From IMCC26077 sp964418325 (GTDB lineage: Bacteria > Actinomycetota > Actinomycetes > Nanopelagicales > Nanopelagicaceae), in contig CAYQLC010000001.1 in NCBI GenBank assembly GCA_964418325.1, positions 74,612 through 138,611 on the forward strand: a stretch of DNA of 64,000 nt. The letters run 5' to 3'. Made by a program: the position numbers and the translations under genes. The notes below the pieces were generated by a model. The model made no database searches and was not told the origin of the DNA. It was given only the letters and a program-made list of their open reading frames with translations. Positions 32,822 through 41,200 of this stretch are shown here, piece by piece (positions within the stretch are counted from its first letter, which is position 1; the number at the start of each line of letters is the position of its first letter).

Positions 32822-34081
32822 TTAACCAAAGATCGTCGTTCCTACCAGCATTAAAGCGCAAAAAAGCATGACTAAGAAGGCGATATTTAGCATCGCGCGT
32901 GAAAGTCGTTTTCCTTGAAGTTCTCCCATTACTTCACTATTTCGGGAAATCTTTGCAATTAAAAATATTAACGGCACTGCGACCAGTCCATTGATTACTG
33001 CTGCAAAAACCAAAGATTTAATTGGATCAATTCCTATTAAAGTTATAAACCATCCGACAACCGTTGCTAAAATAATCACGCTATAGAACTGTCTGGCTTG
33101 TTTAAGTTTGTAGTCCAATCCTTCTCTCCATCCAAAGGCATCGCTGACTGCATAAGCCACTGATCCTGCGAGAACTGGTATTCCTAATAGCCCCATACCG
33201 ATTACTCCGATAGCAAAGAGTAACTTGGCAAGGGTGCCTGCATGAGGAAATCCCTCCACCAATGGTTCTAACGCTTTGGCAGCGTCGGCAGCGGTACCGA
33301 TGTTTGTCACGCCATTTTCATGTAAGACGACAGCTGCGGTGATAATCATGAACCAGCTTCCGATTTGTGAAATGCTCATGCCAATCGAGATGTCCTGTCG
33401 AATCTCTCTTATCCCACGCCTCTTTTTCTCGCTCTTTTCCGCATAATTGCTCTCTTCCACTTCTTCAGCAGTTTGCCAAAAAAACATGTAGGGACTGATT
33501 GTGGTGCCAAGCACTGCAACTATCACAAACCAATAGGCAGAATTCCATTGTAATTCTGGGATAAAGGTGGCCTTGAATACTGCAAGCCAATTATCTGTAA
33601 CAATCAAAGCTACGGCTACATAAGAAAGCAAAGATAACGAGAGTAACTTCAAGAATTTTGCATAACTGTGATAACCAATGAAAATTTCCAAAGCAAGCAC
33701 AATCAGCATGAATATGGTGGACAGTAGAGGTATCGGGAGCGGTATCAAAAGATTGAGAGAAGCTCCCACCGCCGCAAAATCGGCGCCGATGTTGATCACG
33801 TTGGCAATCACCACGAGAGCCACAACAAAGAGCAATACTTTCTTCGAATATAGGCGAGAGGTCACTTTTACCAAGCCTTGTGAGGTTGCAGAACCGATTC
33901 GAGCGCAGGCCTCTTGAACGGCAATCATCAACGGCAAGCAGAGAATGATGGTCCAGAGCTGGCCAAATCCGTATGCAGCCCCTGCTTGAGAATAAGTGGC
34001 AATGCCTGAAGGGTCATCATCAGCAGCGCCAGTAATCAAACCCGGCCCCAGCAATCGGGCAAATTTAGGGTGGCGCTTCAC
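32822..34081 (-). CDS. Nramp-related divalent metal transporter (non-canonical)
   Basis: A 419-residue membrane protein with about eleven segments of the Nramp fold. In the first segment the canonical DPGN is DPSG (ADDDPSGIATYSQ). In the sixth, the metal-binding Met-Pro-His region is replaced by TISPYMFFWQ. These changes recall Nramp-related magnesium transporters (NRMT) rather than Mn/Fe MntH proteins, but the ion is not proven. The GTG start at 34081 has TAGACT exactly 6 nt upstream. It is not obviously linked to the sugar cluster. Confidence 0.82.
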   Translation of the reverse strand: MKRHPKFARLLGPGLITGAADDDPSGIATYSQAGAAYGFGQLWTIILCLPLMIAVQEACARIGSATSQGLVKVTSRLYSKKVLLFVVALVVIANVINIGADFAAVGASLNLLIPLPIPLLSTIFMLIVLALEIFIGYHSYAKFLKLLSLSLLSYVAVALIVTDNWLAVFKATFIPELQWNSAYWFVIVAVLGTTISPYMFFWQTAEEVEESNYAEKSEKKRRGIREIRQDISIGMSISQIGSWFMIITAAVVLHENGVTNIGTAADAAKALEPLVEGFPHAGTLAKLLFAIGVIGMGLLGIPVLAGSVAYAVSDAFGWREGLDYKLKQARQFYSVIILATVVGWFITLIGIDPIKSLVFAAVINGLVAVPLIFLIAKISRNSEVMGELQGKRLSRAMLNIAFLVMLFCALMLVGTTIFG

Positions 34082-34087
34082 ATCAAC

Positions 34088-34093
34088 AGTCTA
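34088..34093 (-). promoter_or_regulatory. -10 element of a probable leaderless promoter (Nramp-related gene)
   Basis: On the minus strand TAGACT lies exactly 6 nt before GTG 34081. No ribosome-binding site precedes that GTG. Confidence 0.4.
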
Positions 34094-34133
34094 GGACTCT
34101 CCAGTAGGTTTAAGCCCCTACTAGAGGAGCTCG

Positions 34134-34838
34134 ATGGATCGTCGCAAATTTTTTGAAGTGATGGGATCGAGCGCAATTGGGCTCGCCTTGCCAAATCTCT
34201 TCTTAACTCCGGCAATAGCAACTTCCCCGAGCATCATTCGTGAGCTACCAAAATCTGAAGAAAAACGCTCTGCTTGGACAGTCGATGATGGCACTAGTCC
34301 AGAATCTGTTAAACGATACATCCGACTTGTTGCGGAAAATGATCTCCGCCTAACTTTTTTCATTTACTCTGCCATGGGTTCATGGCTTGCGAACAAGAAA
34401 GAGTTACGACCTCTAGTTGACAGTGGGCAGATTCAATTAGCTAATCACACCGCTCACCATCCGGCACTTGTTACTCTCAACACAAAACAAATACAAAAAG
34501 AATTAATGGGGGCCCATAATTTTATTGAAAAACATTTTGGTGTTGATGCTCGCCCCTTTTACCGCCCACCTTATGGCAGCATAAATAGGCGAGTTGTTGA
34601 TGCTGCTGCTGATATTGGTTACACGATGCCAATGCTTTGGTCTGGATCACTAGGTGATGCGAGCAATATCCGCGCTTCAAGAATTTTGGCCTTAGCTCGA
34701 GCCGCCTTTTATGATCAATCAATCGTTCTTGCGCATGCTAATAATCTGACCTCTTCTAGAGTATTTCCAGATATGCTCAAATTGATTAGCTCACGAGAAT
34801 TAACACTTGTTACCTTAAATGATGTTTACCCAGCATGA
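34134..34838 (+). CDS. Secreted polysaccharide deacetylase (NodB domain), probable Tat substrate
   Basis: A 234-residue exported enzyme that removes acetyl groups from peptidoglycan or other polysaccharides. The N-terminus MDRRKFFEVMG followed by a hydrophobic stretch looks like a twin-arginine signal. NodB motifs: TVDDGT (metal and catalytic Asp pair), NHTAHHPAL (two metal His) and RPPYGS. GAGGAG precedes the ATG. Its stop overlaps the next start (ATGA), which links it to the secreted 577-residue protein. Confidence 0.88.
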   Translation: MDRRKFFEVMGSSAIGLALPNLFLTPAIATSPSIIRELPKSEEKRSAWTVDDGTSPESVKRYIRLVAENDLRLTFFIYSAMGSWLANKKELRPLVDSGQIQLANHTAHHPALVTLNTKQIQKELMGAHNFIEKHFGVDARPFYRPPYGSINRRVVDAAADIGYTMPMLWSGSLGDASNIRASRILALARAAFYDQSIVLAHANNLTSSRVFPDMLKLISSRELTLVTLNDVYPA

Positions 34839-36568
34839 CCAAGAAATTAGGTGTAGTAATTCTCATTTTTTTCGCCTTGCTTTTTCCACAGAGCAGTAAT
34901 GCGATAGTTTTTTTTGACAACCAAGAAGCTGCTACAAAATTAAAGCCGAATTATCCTGCAGTTGCTCTAACTATCACTGACGACAGAGTGCTCACTCAAG
35001 TATCGTCGATTACTGGAGCAACTCGAGGAACTTTCATACAAAATCTTGCCTGCGAATCAGTCTTGGATGCCAAATGCGCTTCAGCCGATACTTTACGAGT
35101 ATCAGCGATTGTCCCCCCTTGTACTGTGCGTTCGGATGCAAGCGACGTCTGTATCAAGTCGTTGCGAAGCGCTGACTCTTCAGGAACTCTCAAGAACTCC
35201 GAACTTCTCTACGAGGTAAACACCTTCAAATTTCCAAGAAATGCCGAAAATAGACTCCCTGCTGGGGGCGGAATAAGCGTTTGGCGAGGTAGCACAATCA
35301 AGGGAAATGAAATCGAGTATTCGGTAGCGGTTGATATCCAGATTAACTACTACAGATCGACCTCTCCTGCTTCCATCGCTGTTGTGGGATTTAGCGCACA
35401 AGTAATTCCAACTATCACTAAGTCAGGTGCTTTTCACCCTCCAATTTGGCGGGGTGGTTTCGAGACGTTAGATAATCCTAATAACGGTCCAGTTGATCCC
35501 AGCTACCGGAATTGCATTTGGACAGACTCGGGACGTTGCGGGATGGCTGCCCCATTTTTTCCTGATCAGACTTTAGAACTTACTTTACAAATGGATAACA
35601 AGCTGACTGGCTGGTTATTTGGTCGAATGAAAGATACCCGTGCATCAGTTACGCCGTTGTCATCTACGACTAGCACTGTTGTTGTCAGTGGATCGTCCAT
35701 CAACGTGCCATCTGGTGTCTCTTGGATTCCAAAGAGCGAATTCGCTATCTCACCAGGTTTGCAAGAGATGAATTATGACAGTCGTGTTGAGAATGATTCA
35801 TTCGGTCCAGCAATCTTGTGGGGGAAATTCTCTAATCACCCAGACCTGTTTGAATTTCCCCGATTTGGGATACCAGGTGGAGGGATCCACACTCCAAATC
35901 CAGCACTCAAAGGAACTGGATATTTTCAAGCAAGTGAAAAATGGTTACAAACTTCTAATGTGGTGCCAACCTGGAGATTCCAAGGGATGGATCCCTCTTC
36001 ATTCTGGGGAATGGAACAAAGTGCCGGGAATAAAGTCTGGGAGTGCACTGTAAAAGACCAGAGTAAATTACACGGAATGATGACAACAAATGCAATGGCA
36101 TACAGTTGGAGTCCTCCCGCATTCAAAGATGGAGTGATGAGTTACAAAGTTGCTGGAGCTCATTTAGATGCTGATGGCACCACTGTCTATAGAGGAACTT
36201 ATGATTTGGCGATGAATGCTGATTCGGCACGTTGCATTTATGGCTTCTCTAATGCGCCGATAAAGGCCTCGGTATCAGTAGTAGGTTCTGACGGGGGTGA
36301 GCAAGAAATATCGACCGAGACTCTCTCAATTAAAGATGGTTGGATGACACTTAGCGCGAAGAATTTCACTTTTTCCTCGCCTACTATCCGCATTAAACTT
36401 ACGCAGGAACGGGTGAGCGTACCTGCCACCAATGGCACCCAAACATCAAGCAATGCCGCAAAAAAACAAGTGGTACGAAAGAGCTCAATTACGTGCATTA
36501 AGGGTAGGAGCATCAAAAAGATTACTGGGATAAACCCAAAATGTCCTACGGGTTATCGAAAGAAGTAA
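34835..36568 (+). CDS. Secreted protein of unknown function with Cys/Lys-rich C-terminal tail
   Basis: A 577-residue protein with a Sec signal peptide (hydrophobic core after MTKK, cleavage near SSNAI). The body is beta-rich, with many Trp, Gly and Ser and several cysteines. No enzyme motif is recognised. A Ser/Thr/Asn linker is followed by a short tail, ITCIKGRSIKKITG, then PKCPTGYRKK, with two Cys and many Lys. I recall this kind of tail from exported proteins of freshwater Actinobacteria. It is translationally coupled to the deacetylase, suggesting joint action on a surface polymer. Confidence 0.7.
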   Translation: MTKKLGVVILIFFALLFPQSSNAIVFFDNQEAATKLKPNYPAVALTITDDRVLTQVSSITGATRGTFIQNLACESVLDAKCASADTLRVSAIVPPCTVRSDASDVCIKSLRSADSSGTLKNSELLYEVNTFKFPRNAENRLPAGGGISVWRGSTIKGNEIEYSVAVDIQINYYRSTSPASIAVVGFSAQVIPTITKSGAFHPPIWRGGFETLDNPNNGPVDPSYRNCIWTDSGRCGMAAPFFPDQTLELTLQMDNKLTGWLFGRMKDTRASVTPLSSTTSTVVVSGSSINVPSGVSWIPKSEFAISPGLQEMNYDSRVENDSFGPAILWGKFSNHPDLFEFPRFGIPGGGIHTPNPALKGTGYFQASEKWLQTSNVVPTWRFQGMDPSSFWGMEQSAGNKVWECTVKDQSKLHGMMTTNAMAYSWSPPAFKDGVMSYKVAGAHLDADGTTVYRGTYDLAMNADSARCIYGFSNAPIKASVSVVGSDGGEQEISTETLSIKDGWMTLSAKNFTFSSPTIRIKLTQERVSVPATNGTQTSSNAAKKQVVRKSSITCIKGRSIKKITGINPKCPTGYRKK

Positions 36569-36599
36569 TTTTCAGGTCGCAAATAATCATGAGTTTCTT

Positions 36600-36605
36600 T
36601 ACAGT
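36600..36605 (+). promoter_or_regulatory. -10 element of a probable leaderless promoter (secreted protein)
   Basis: TACAGT lies exactly 6 nt before GTG 36612, which has no Shine-Dalgarno sequence. Confidence 0.4.
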
Positions 36606-36611
36606 TAGATC

Positions 36612-37118
36612 GTGAAAAAGTACTCTCTTGCTCTCGCCCTCGCTTTCAGCATCGTTTTCGCTGCACCAGTCGTTGCTCATCAACCAGTAACATTAAAATC
36701 TTCAGATAAGACACCCGCTGCCGGTCCACTACTTGTTGATGGAACAATCTCATTTGCTGTAAATATGAATTTTTCAAAAGCAAAACAAGTTAGGGCTTTC
36801 CGCGCCGGGTTTGCTGAAGGTGATGCGCTTGCTCTGCAGCTTCTGATTTATGACGAGAAACCAGAGAAGAATCTCTCCAAAAAGCGCTTACCGGTACTCA
36901 AGGTAACCAGCCCATCTGGGCAATCGTTTACAGTGCCAATTACTGAACGAACCCCGTTCTATGAGCCATGGGGCAAGCGTAATTACTTATATCTTGGACG
37001 CACTTCGCAGGTTGCTGAAGCAGGTATCTACTCCTTCGAAATCACATCACGAGCACCAGGTCGCTTCATCGTAGCTGTGGGCGAGCGCGAAGTTCCTGGA
37101 AAGGTAGAGCGGGATTGA
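36612..37118 (+). CDS. Small secreted protein of unknown function
   Basis: A 168-residue protein with a signal peptide (MKKYSLALALAFSIVFAAP, cleavage near VVAH). The mature domain looks like an all-beta sandwich that would bind rather than cleave (alternating hydrophobics, no conserved polar cluster). The C-terminal part, AGIYSFEITSRAPGRFIVAVG, resembles the end of extracellular beta-sandwich domains. No family recognised. It stands alone on the plus strand with its own candidate promoter. Confidence 0.65.
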   Translation: MKKYSLALALAFSIVFAAPVVAHQPVTLKSSDKTPAAGPLLVDGTISFAVNMNFSKAKQVRAFRAGFAEGDALALQLLIYDEKPEKNLSKKRLPVLKVTSPSGQSFTVPITERTPFYEPWGKRNYLYLGRTSQVAEAGIYSFEITSRAPGRFIVAVGEREVPGKVERD

Positions 37119-37236
37119 GTAGTGTCCGATTTGTCGCAAGAGTCTGACTCAAAAAAATATAAGTAAAGGTCCACGATTGTTCCGCTACTCGCTTCTACCA
37201 TGTAGGTATTCCTGACTACCACTTGGAGGAGCAAAT

Positions 37237-37491
37237 ATGAGCATCCCGAATTCACCACAAAAAACTAATGGAATGGCAATTGCCGGATTCGTTTGTAGTT
37301 TTCTCTGTTGGCCACTCGGACTAATCTTTAGCATTCTTGGCATGTCGCAAACATCCAAAGATCCCTCTCAAGGTGGGCGTGGACTTGCAATTGCTGGACT
37401 CGTCATTTCAATAGTTTCCGCTGTTATTACTGTTGTACTTTGGGGAACTATCGCCGCGTTAATTGGAATGGATGCCTCAGCGGACATTTAG
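37237..37491 (+). CDS. DUF4190 small membrane protein
   Basis: An 84-residue protein with two membrane segments. The family pattern is clear: NGMAIAGFVCSFLCWPLGLI, then GRGLAIAGLVIS. The function of DUF4190 is unknown. GGAGGAG lies 8 nt before the ATG. Its TAG overlaps the GTG of the next gene by one base, so the two are coupled. Confidence 0.85.
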   Translation: MSIPNSPQKTNGMAIAGFVCSFLCWPLGLIFSILGMSQTSKDPSQGGRGLAIAGLVISIVSAVITVVLWGTIAALIGMDASADI

Positions 37492-37928
37492 TGACTTTGC
37501 AACAGCGGGGTAGTTCAGATTTGCAATCAAATAGTATTGCTACTCGCCTGCCCCGCATATTTATTGTTGGATTTTCTTCTCTAGCAATCTATTTACTTGC
37601 TCGTGTTACAGATAACTTCAACTCTGGACCAGTGCTCTGTACCTTCCGACTTTTTACTGGCCTGCCTTGTCCATTCTGTGGTACCACGCGCGCATTCGGA
37701 TCGTTAATTCAAGGTAACCTGATAGAAAGCCTTACTCTCAATCCTTTAGCATTAATCATCGCGGCGATTATTGTTCTCTGGATTTTGCTTCCTCGTCACA
37801 TAAAGAGTGGCACTGACCAAATTGCCCATTTTTGGTGGCGTATCGGTGAACGTGGACGCATCAACGCTGCACTCCTGCTCTTGACTTCTCTTTGGGTTGC
37901 GAATCTGCCAAGGATGCTTAATGCTTAG
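37491..37928 (+). CDS. DUF2752 membrane protein
   Basis: A 145-residue protein with three membrane segments and the DUF2752 signature CTFRLFTGLPCPFCGTTRA. The four cysteines and the TRA triad are conserved in this family of unknown role. GTG 37491 is chosen because the start then overlaps the DUF4190 stop (TAGTG) and leaves out an unconserved N-terminal stretch. DUF4190 and DUF2752 genes often neighbour each other in Actinobacteria. Confidence 0.85.
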   Translation: MTLQQRGSSDLQSNSIATRLPRIFIVGFSSLAIYLLARVTDNFNSGPVLCTFRLFTGLPCPFCGTTRAFGSLIQGNLIESLTLNPLALIIAAIIVLWILLPRHIKSGTDQIAHFWWRIGERGRINAALLLLTSLWVANLPRMLNA

Positions 37929-37979
37929 GGCTCGTTGCTTATGGGTAAAAATGACAATCCAGACTAACTAGGGGGCACC

Positions 37980-38279
37980 TTGAAAAGAAGTTTCTCAGCA
38001 GTGGCACTAATCGCCGCATTCCTGCTTTCTCAAATGATCTCCGCTCCCGCCCACGCAGGTAAGGGTTGCGTTACTCCCAAAGAGTTCAGCAAAGCTAAGA
38101 CTGGAATGAGTATTAAATCTGTCGCAAAACTATTTGGCACGAATGGCTCTGAAATGTCGCGAACCGAGGGTTATGGCACCGTCATCGTCATGCGTGAGTA
38201 CAAGGCCTGTACAACGTTTGGCGCTGTGACCATTCTTTTCACAAATGGCAAGCTTGAAACTAAGAGTGGAATCTTCTAA
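37980..38279 (+). CDS. Small secreted protein, BLIP/SmpA-like fold suspected
   Basis: A 99-residue protein with a signal peptide (hydrophobic core after MKRS, cleavage near APAHA). The mature part has CVTPKEFSKAKTGMSIKSVAKLFG followed by beta strands and a second Cys. This resembles the short alpha-beta repeat of BLIP and SmpA/OmlA-type domains, which bind other proteins. The match is by eye. TTG 37980 follows AGGGGGC and fits the signal peptide. It is convergent with the giant protease gene, 2 nt apart. Confidence 0.65.
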   Translation: MKRSFSAVALIAAFLLSQMISAPAHAGKGCVTPKEFSKAKTGMSIKSVAKLFGTNGSEMSRTEGYGTVIVMREYKACTTFGAVTILFTNGKLETKSGIF

Positions 38280-38281
38280 GA

Positions 38282-41200
38282 CTAATTCTTAGCGGTACCG
38301 TTAATAACTATGCGGTCGATGTCGATGTTCATGACATTGCCACCGGTAGCGCCTGTAAATCCGAATTGAACTCCACCCGATGGATCATTCCAATTTATTC
38401 CGGTATCACTCAACAGCCCTGTGATTGTTGGGTTTCCTGAGAACGAATTAGAGTTGGAAATCCAAATTCGATAACTTCGAGTCGCCAGGCCAACCGGATC
38501 GATTTGAACACGCATAAACATGTCTTGCCCCATCGGGATACTGGCATTAGATGTTTTGAGAATAGGCAAGGTGCTGTTAGTGCCAGTTCTTCCGAGTACT
38601 TGCACTTTGGGCGAATTGTTATGAAGAACTTGAATACCGAGTAGTCCACCTTTGAATTGCTCTCCAGGATTATTGCCGGCATAAGCAAGTGTGGCGCCTG
38701 CAAAAACCCCCAGCCAATTCCCACCGCCATTTGTTGCAGCTGCAATATCCGGATTTGACGAGTCTGCTAGGAAGAATGTGAAGCCATCACCGCCAAAACT
38801 CCAATTTGATGGGCCAAAATTAAAGCGGAATCGCGCATCAATTCCCCTCGTAGAATCTAATTTATTAAGATTGAGCGCACCAGCTCGGCCACCATCGGTG
38901 CTAAGCATTCGTAACTTCCCGGCTTCAATACGTGGCGCTAACGAGTTGTATGTTGCTCCAACAGAATACGCAGTGATGCCATAAGTGCTTCCTAGATAAT
39001 CCTCAAGCAGAGAAAGCTCACTCACACTCAAGTTTCGATCAAAAACAATGACTTCGGCAACTTCCCAATCAGAGGTTTCTGATCCATACAGCGGATTTCC
39101 CCAGTTGATTGTCATTTGCGGAAGCGTGGGATTTCGTCCAACTCCCTTGCTTGCACCGTTAACTCGGAGTGAACTCCAAGTATCGGAGATCAGGAACCAA
39201 TTATTATTGTTGCCTGAGGAAGTTTCGGTGATCCACGCTTCGTGGTACGCCACTCCAGTCTTTCCACTCCACCAACCAGTGAGATGATTTCCAGTTTCTC
39301 CCGTGAATATTCGTCGCTGAGTGGCACCTGAATACCTAGCAACCGTTAAAAATCCAAAACTATTGAACGATGGATTCCCAAGCTTAATTCCATCGTTTAC
39401 ACCACCAGAGACAACGGTAAACGCTTTTGCAGAACCATTGCCAATGGTTGTTGTTTTGAGGGTAGGCGCACCTTTAACTTGGCTTGATGCTAAATGGCGA
39501 TTATTCCCAGAGGAATCAACCCAAGTCTTCGCTACCGGATCATAATTCGCAGCTTCTAGGCGAAGGTAAGGGCGTAGCGTGCTCGGATTCCAAGCTCCCG
39601 AAACCTCTTTAATAATAGACCAACCAGTTAAGGAAGAAAAGGAATCAATTGATAACGCGACGGGCGCAGCTGTGGACACAGTATTTGAGAGCGTTGTTAA
39701 GGCTAGATTAACTTTTTCGTTAATTACAGGAGTAACTCTAAATTGATATACAGTCGCAGGAGAGAGTCCTGTGATTGTTGCCGCGCTCGCAAGTGATGGA
39801 CTTCGAGTAAACTTCTGCCATTCGCCGCCAGCAGCAGAATATTCCACCTGGTAATCGGAAATACCAGAAGTAGATGTTGGGGCTGTCCAGGTTAAATAGA
39901 TTGAAGTTTGCGAATCTCCAATAGTAGATGCCAAGACATTACGAACGGCTTGAGGTACAACGAATGTAGTCGTCGCCTTACCTGAAACTCCGTTTGGCTC
40001 TCTACTAAAAATTGTTACTACATATTCGCCATCTGCAAATGCACCCGCATCAAAAGTGATGGTAAATGTTCTCGCGGTAGTACTCCAGTTAAAGTTAGAA
40101 GTTTCCGTGGCGCCAGCTACCAGCCATGAACCACCTGTGTTAAGCCGTGCAGTAGATCCCACTAGCGTGGGAGAGAAAGATGGAGAACTAGCACCCGTAA
40201 TCTTGATACCCAGAGCGCTAGGCCTGAGATTGTTGAATCGCTCGAGTTCAACCGATCCAGAGATAGTCACAGTCCCGCGGGTAATTGCGCCTGGAAGTGG
40301 TGCAGTTAATGTAATTACTGGTGTCACAGTATTCGAAGGAGCACCGCTCATCGTTGTCACTGTTCCGCCATACTCAATGACATAAGCGAAATAACTGCTA
40401 TTTAGAGAGTCGTTCCAAGTGCCATCCGCCCGTACATAAGCAACATTTTCATAGCCATCGGCTAAGCCAGGATTATTGTTAGGTTCTCCCGGACCAAATG
40501 AACTAAATGAACCTACTCCGACAGTGCAATTAGCTACGCCAGCCGCCGCGTACAGCGCAACATTTGCCTCAGGACCATCGGTATAACGCCAGCATCCCTC
40601 ATTTGCAGCATCGGATATCCCTAACCATATTTCCGCTCCCGATGCTTTCTTTCGCATAAAAGCAAGTTCGGCAGCCGTATTAGGAGTGGCGAGATAACCC
40701 TGCATCCCCTCATATGTTGAAGCCAGTGCGAGTCTTCGCGCCTCAGTCCAGGAGGCGGTAGTTGATACGAATTTATAGAAGCGACCAGTCTTAGAGAAGA
40801 ATTGCACATCCGGAACCGGAATATTTATCCCTGCACTTGAGTCGGACTTCCCTGCGAGATTCTCTACGGTGGCCTTGCAGATCAATCGGCTACCAGGTAG
40901 GTCATCCATTATCGCCGTCGTCAATGGCAGAAACTTCTGAGTTCCAAGAACGGTTTTTATAGTATTCGAATATTGATTCTCACTAATACCCCACTCATAA
41001 CTGAGCAATTCATCTTCAATCAAAGTTCGGGTATCGCACTGAGCAACACTTGTTCCGGGCTTGATGCTATTTAAATCTAATCCGGAAATAGCAGTCTCAG
41101 GCAAACTTGGAAGCTGAGGTGGCACGATATAAATTCCAGCCGTATCTTCGCCTTCACCTACGATGTTGGTCGCTTTGACTGTGCAAAGGATGTTTTTTCC

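Noticed and set aside
34099..34126. Hairpin between the Nramp-related and deacetylase genes as a possible metal riboswitch
   Set aside because: A simple 6-bp stem with no match to known manganese or magnesium riboswitch cores.
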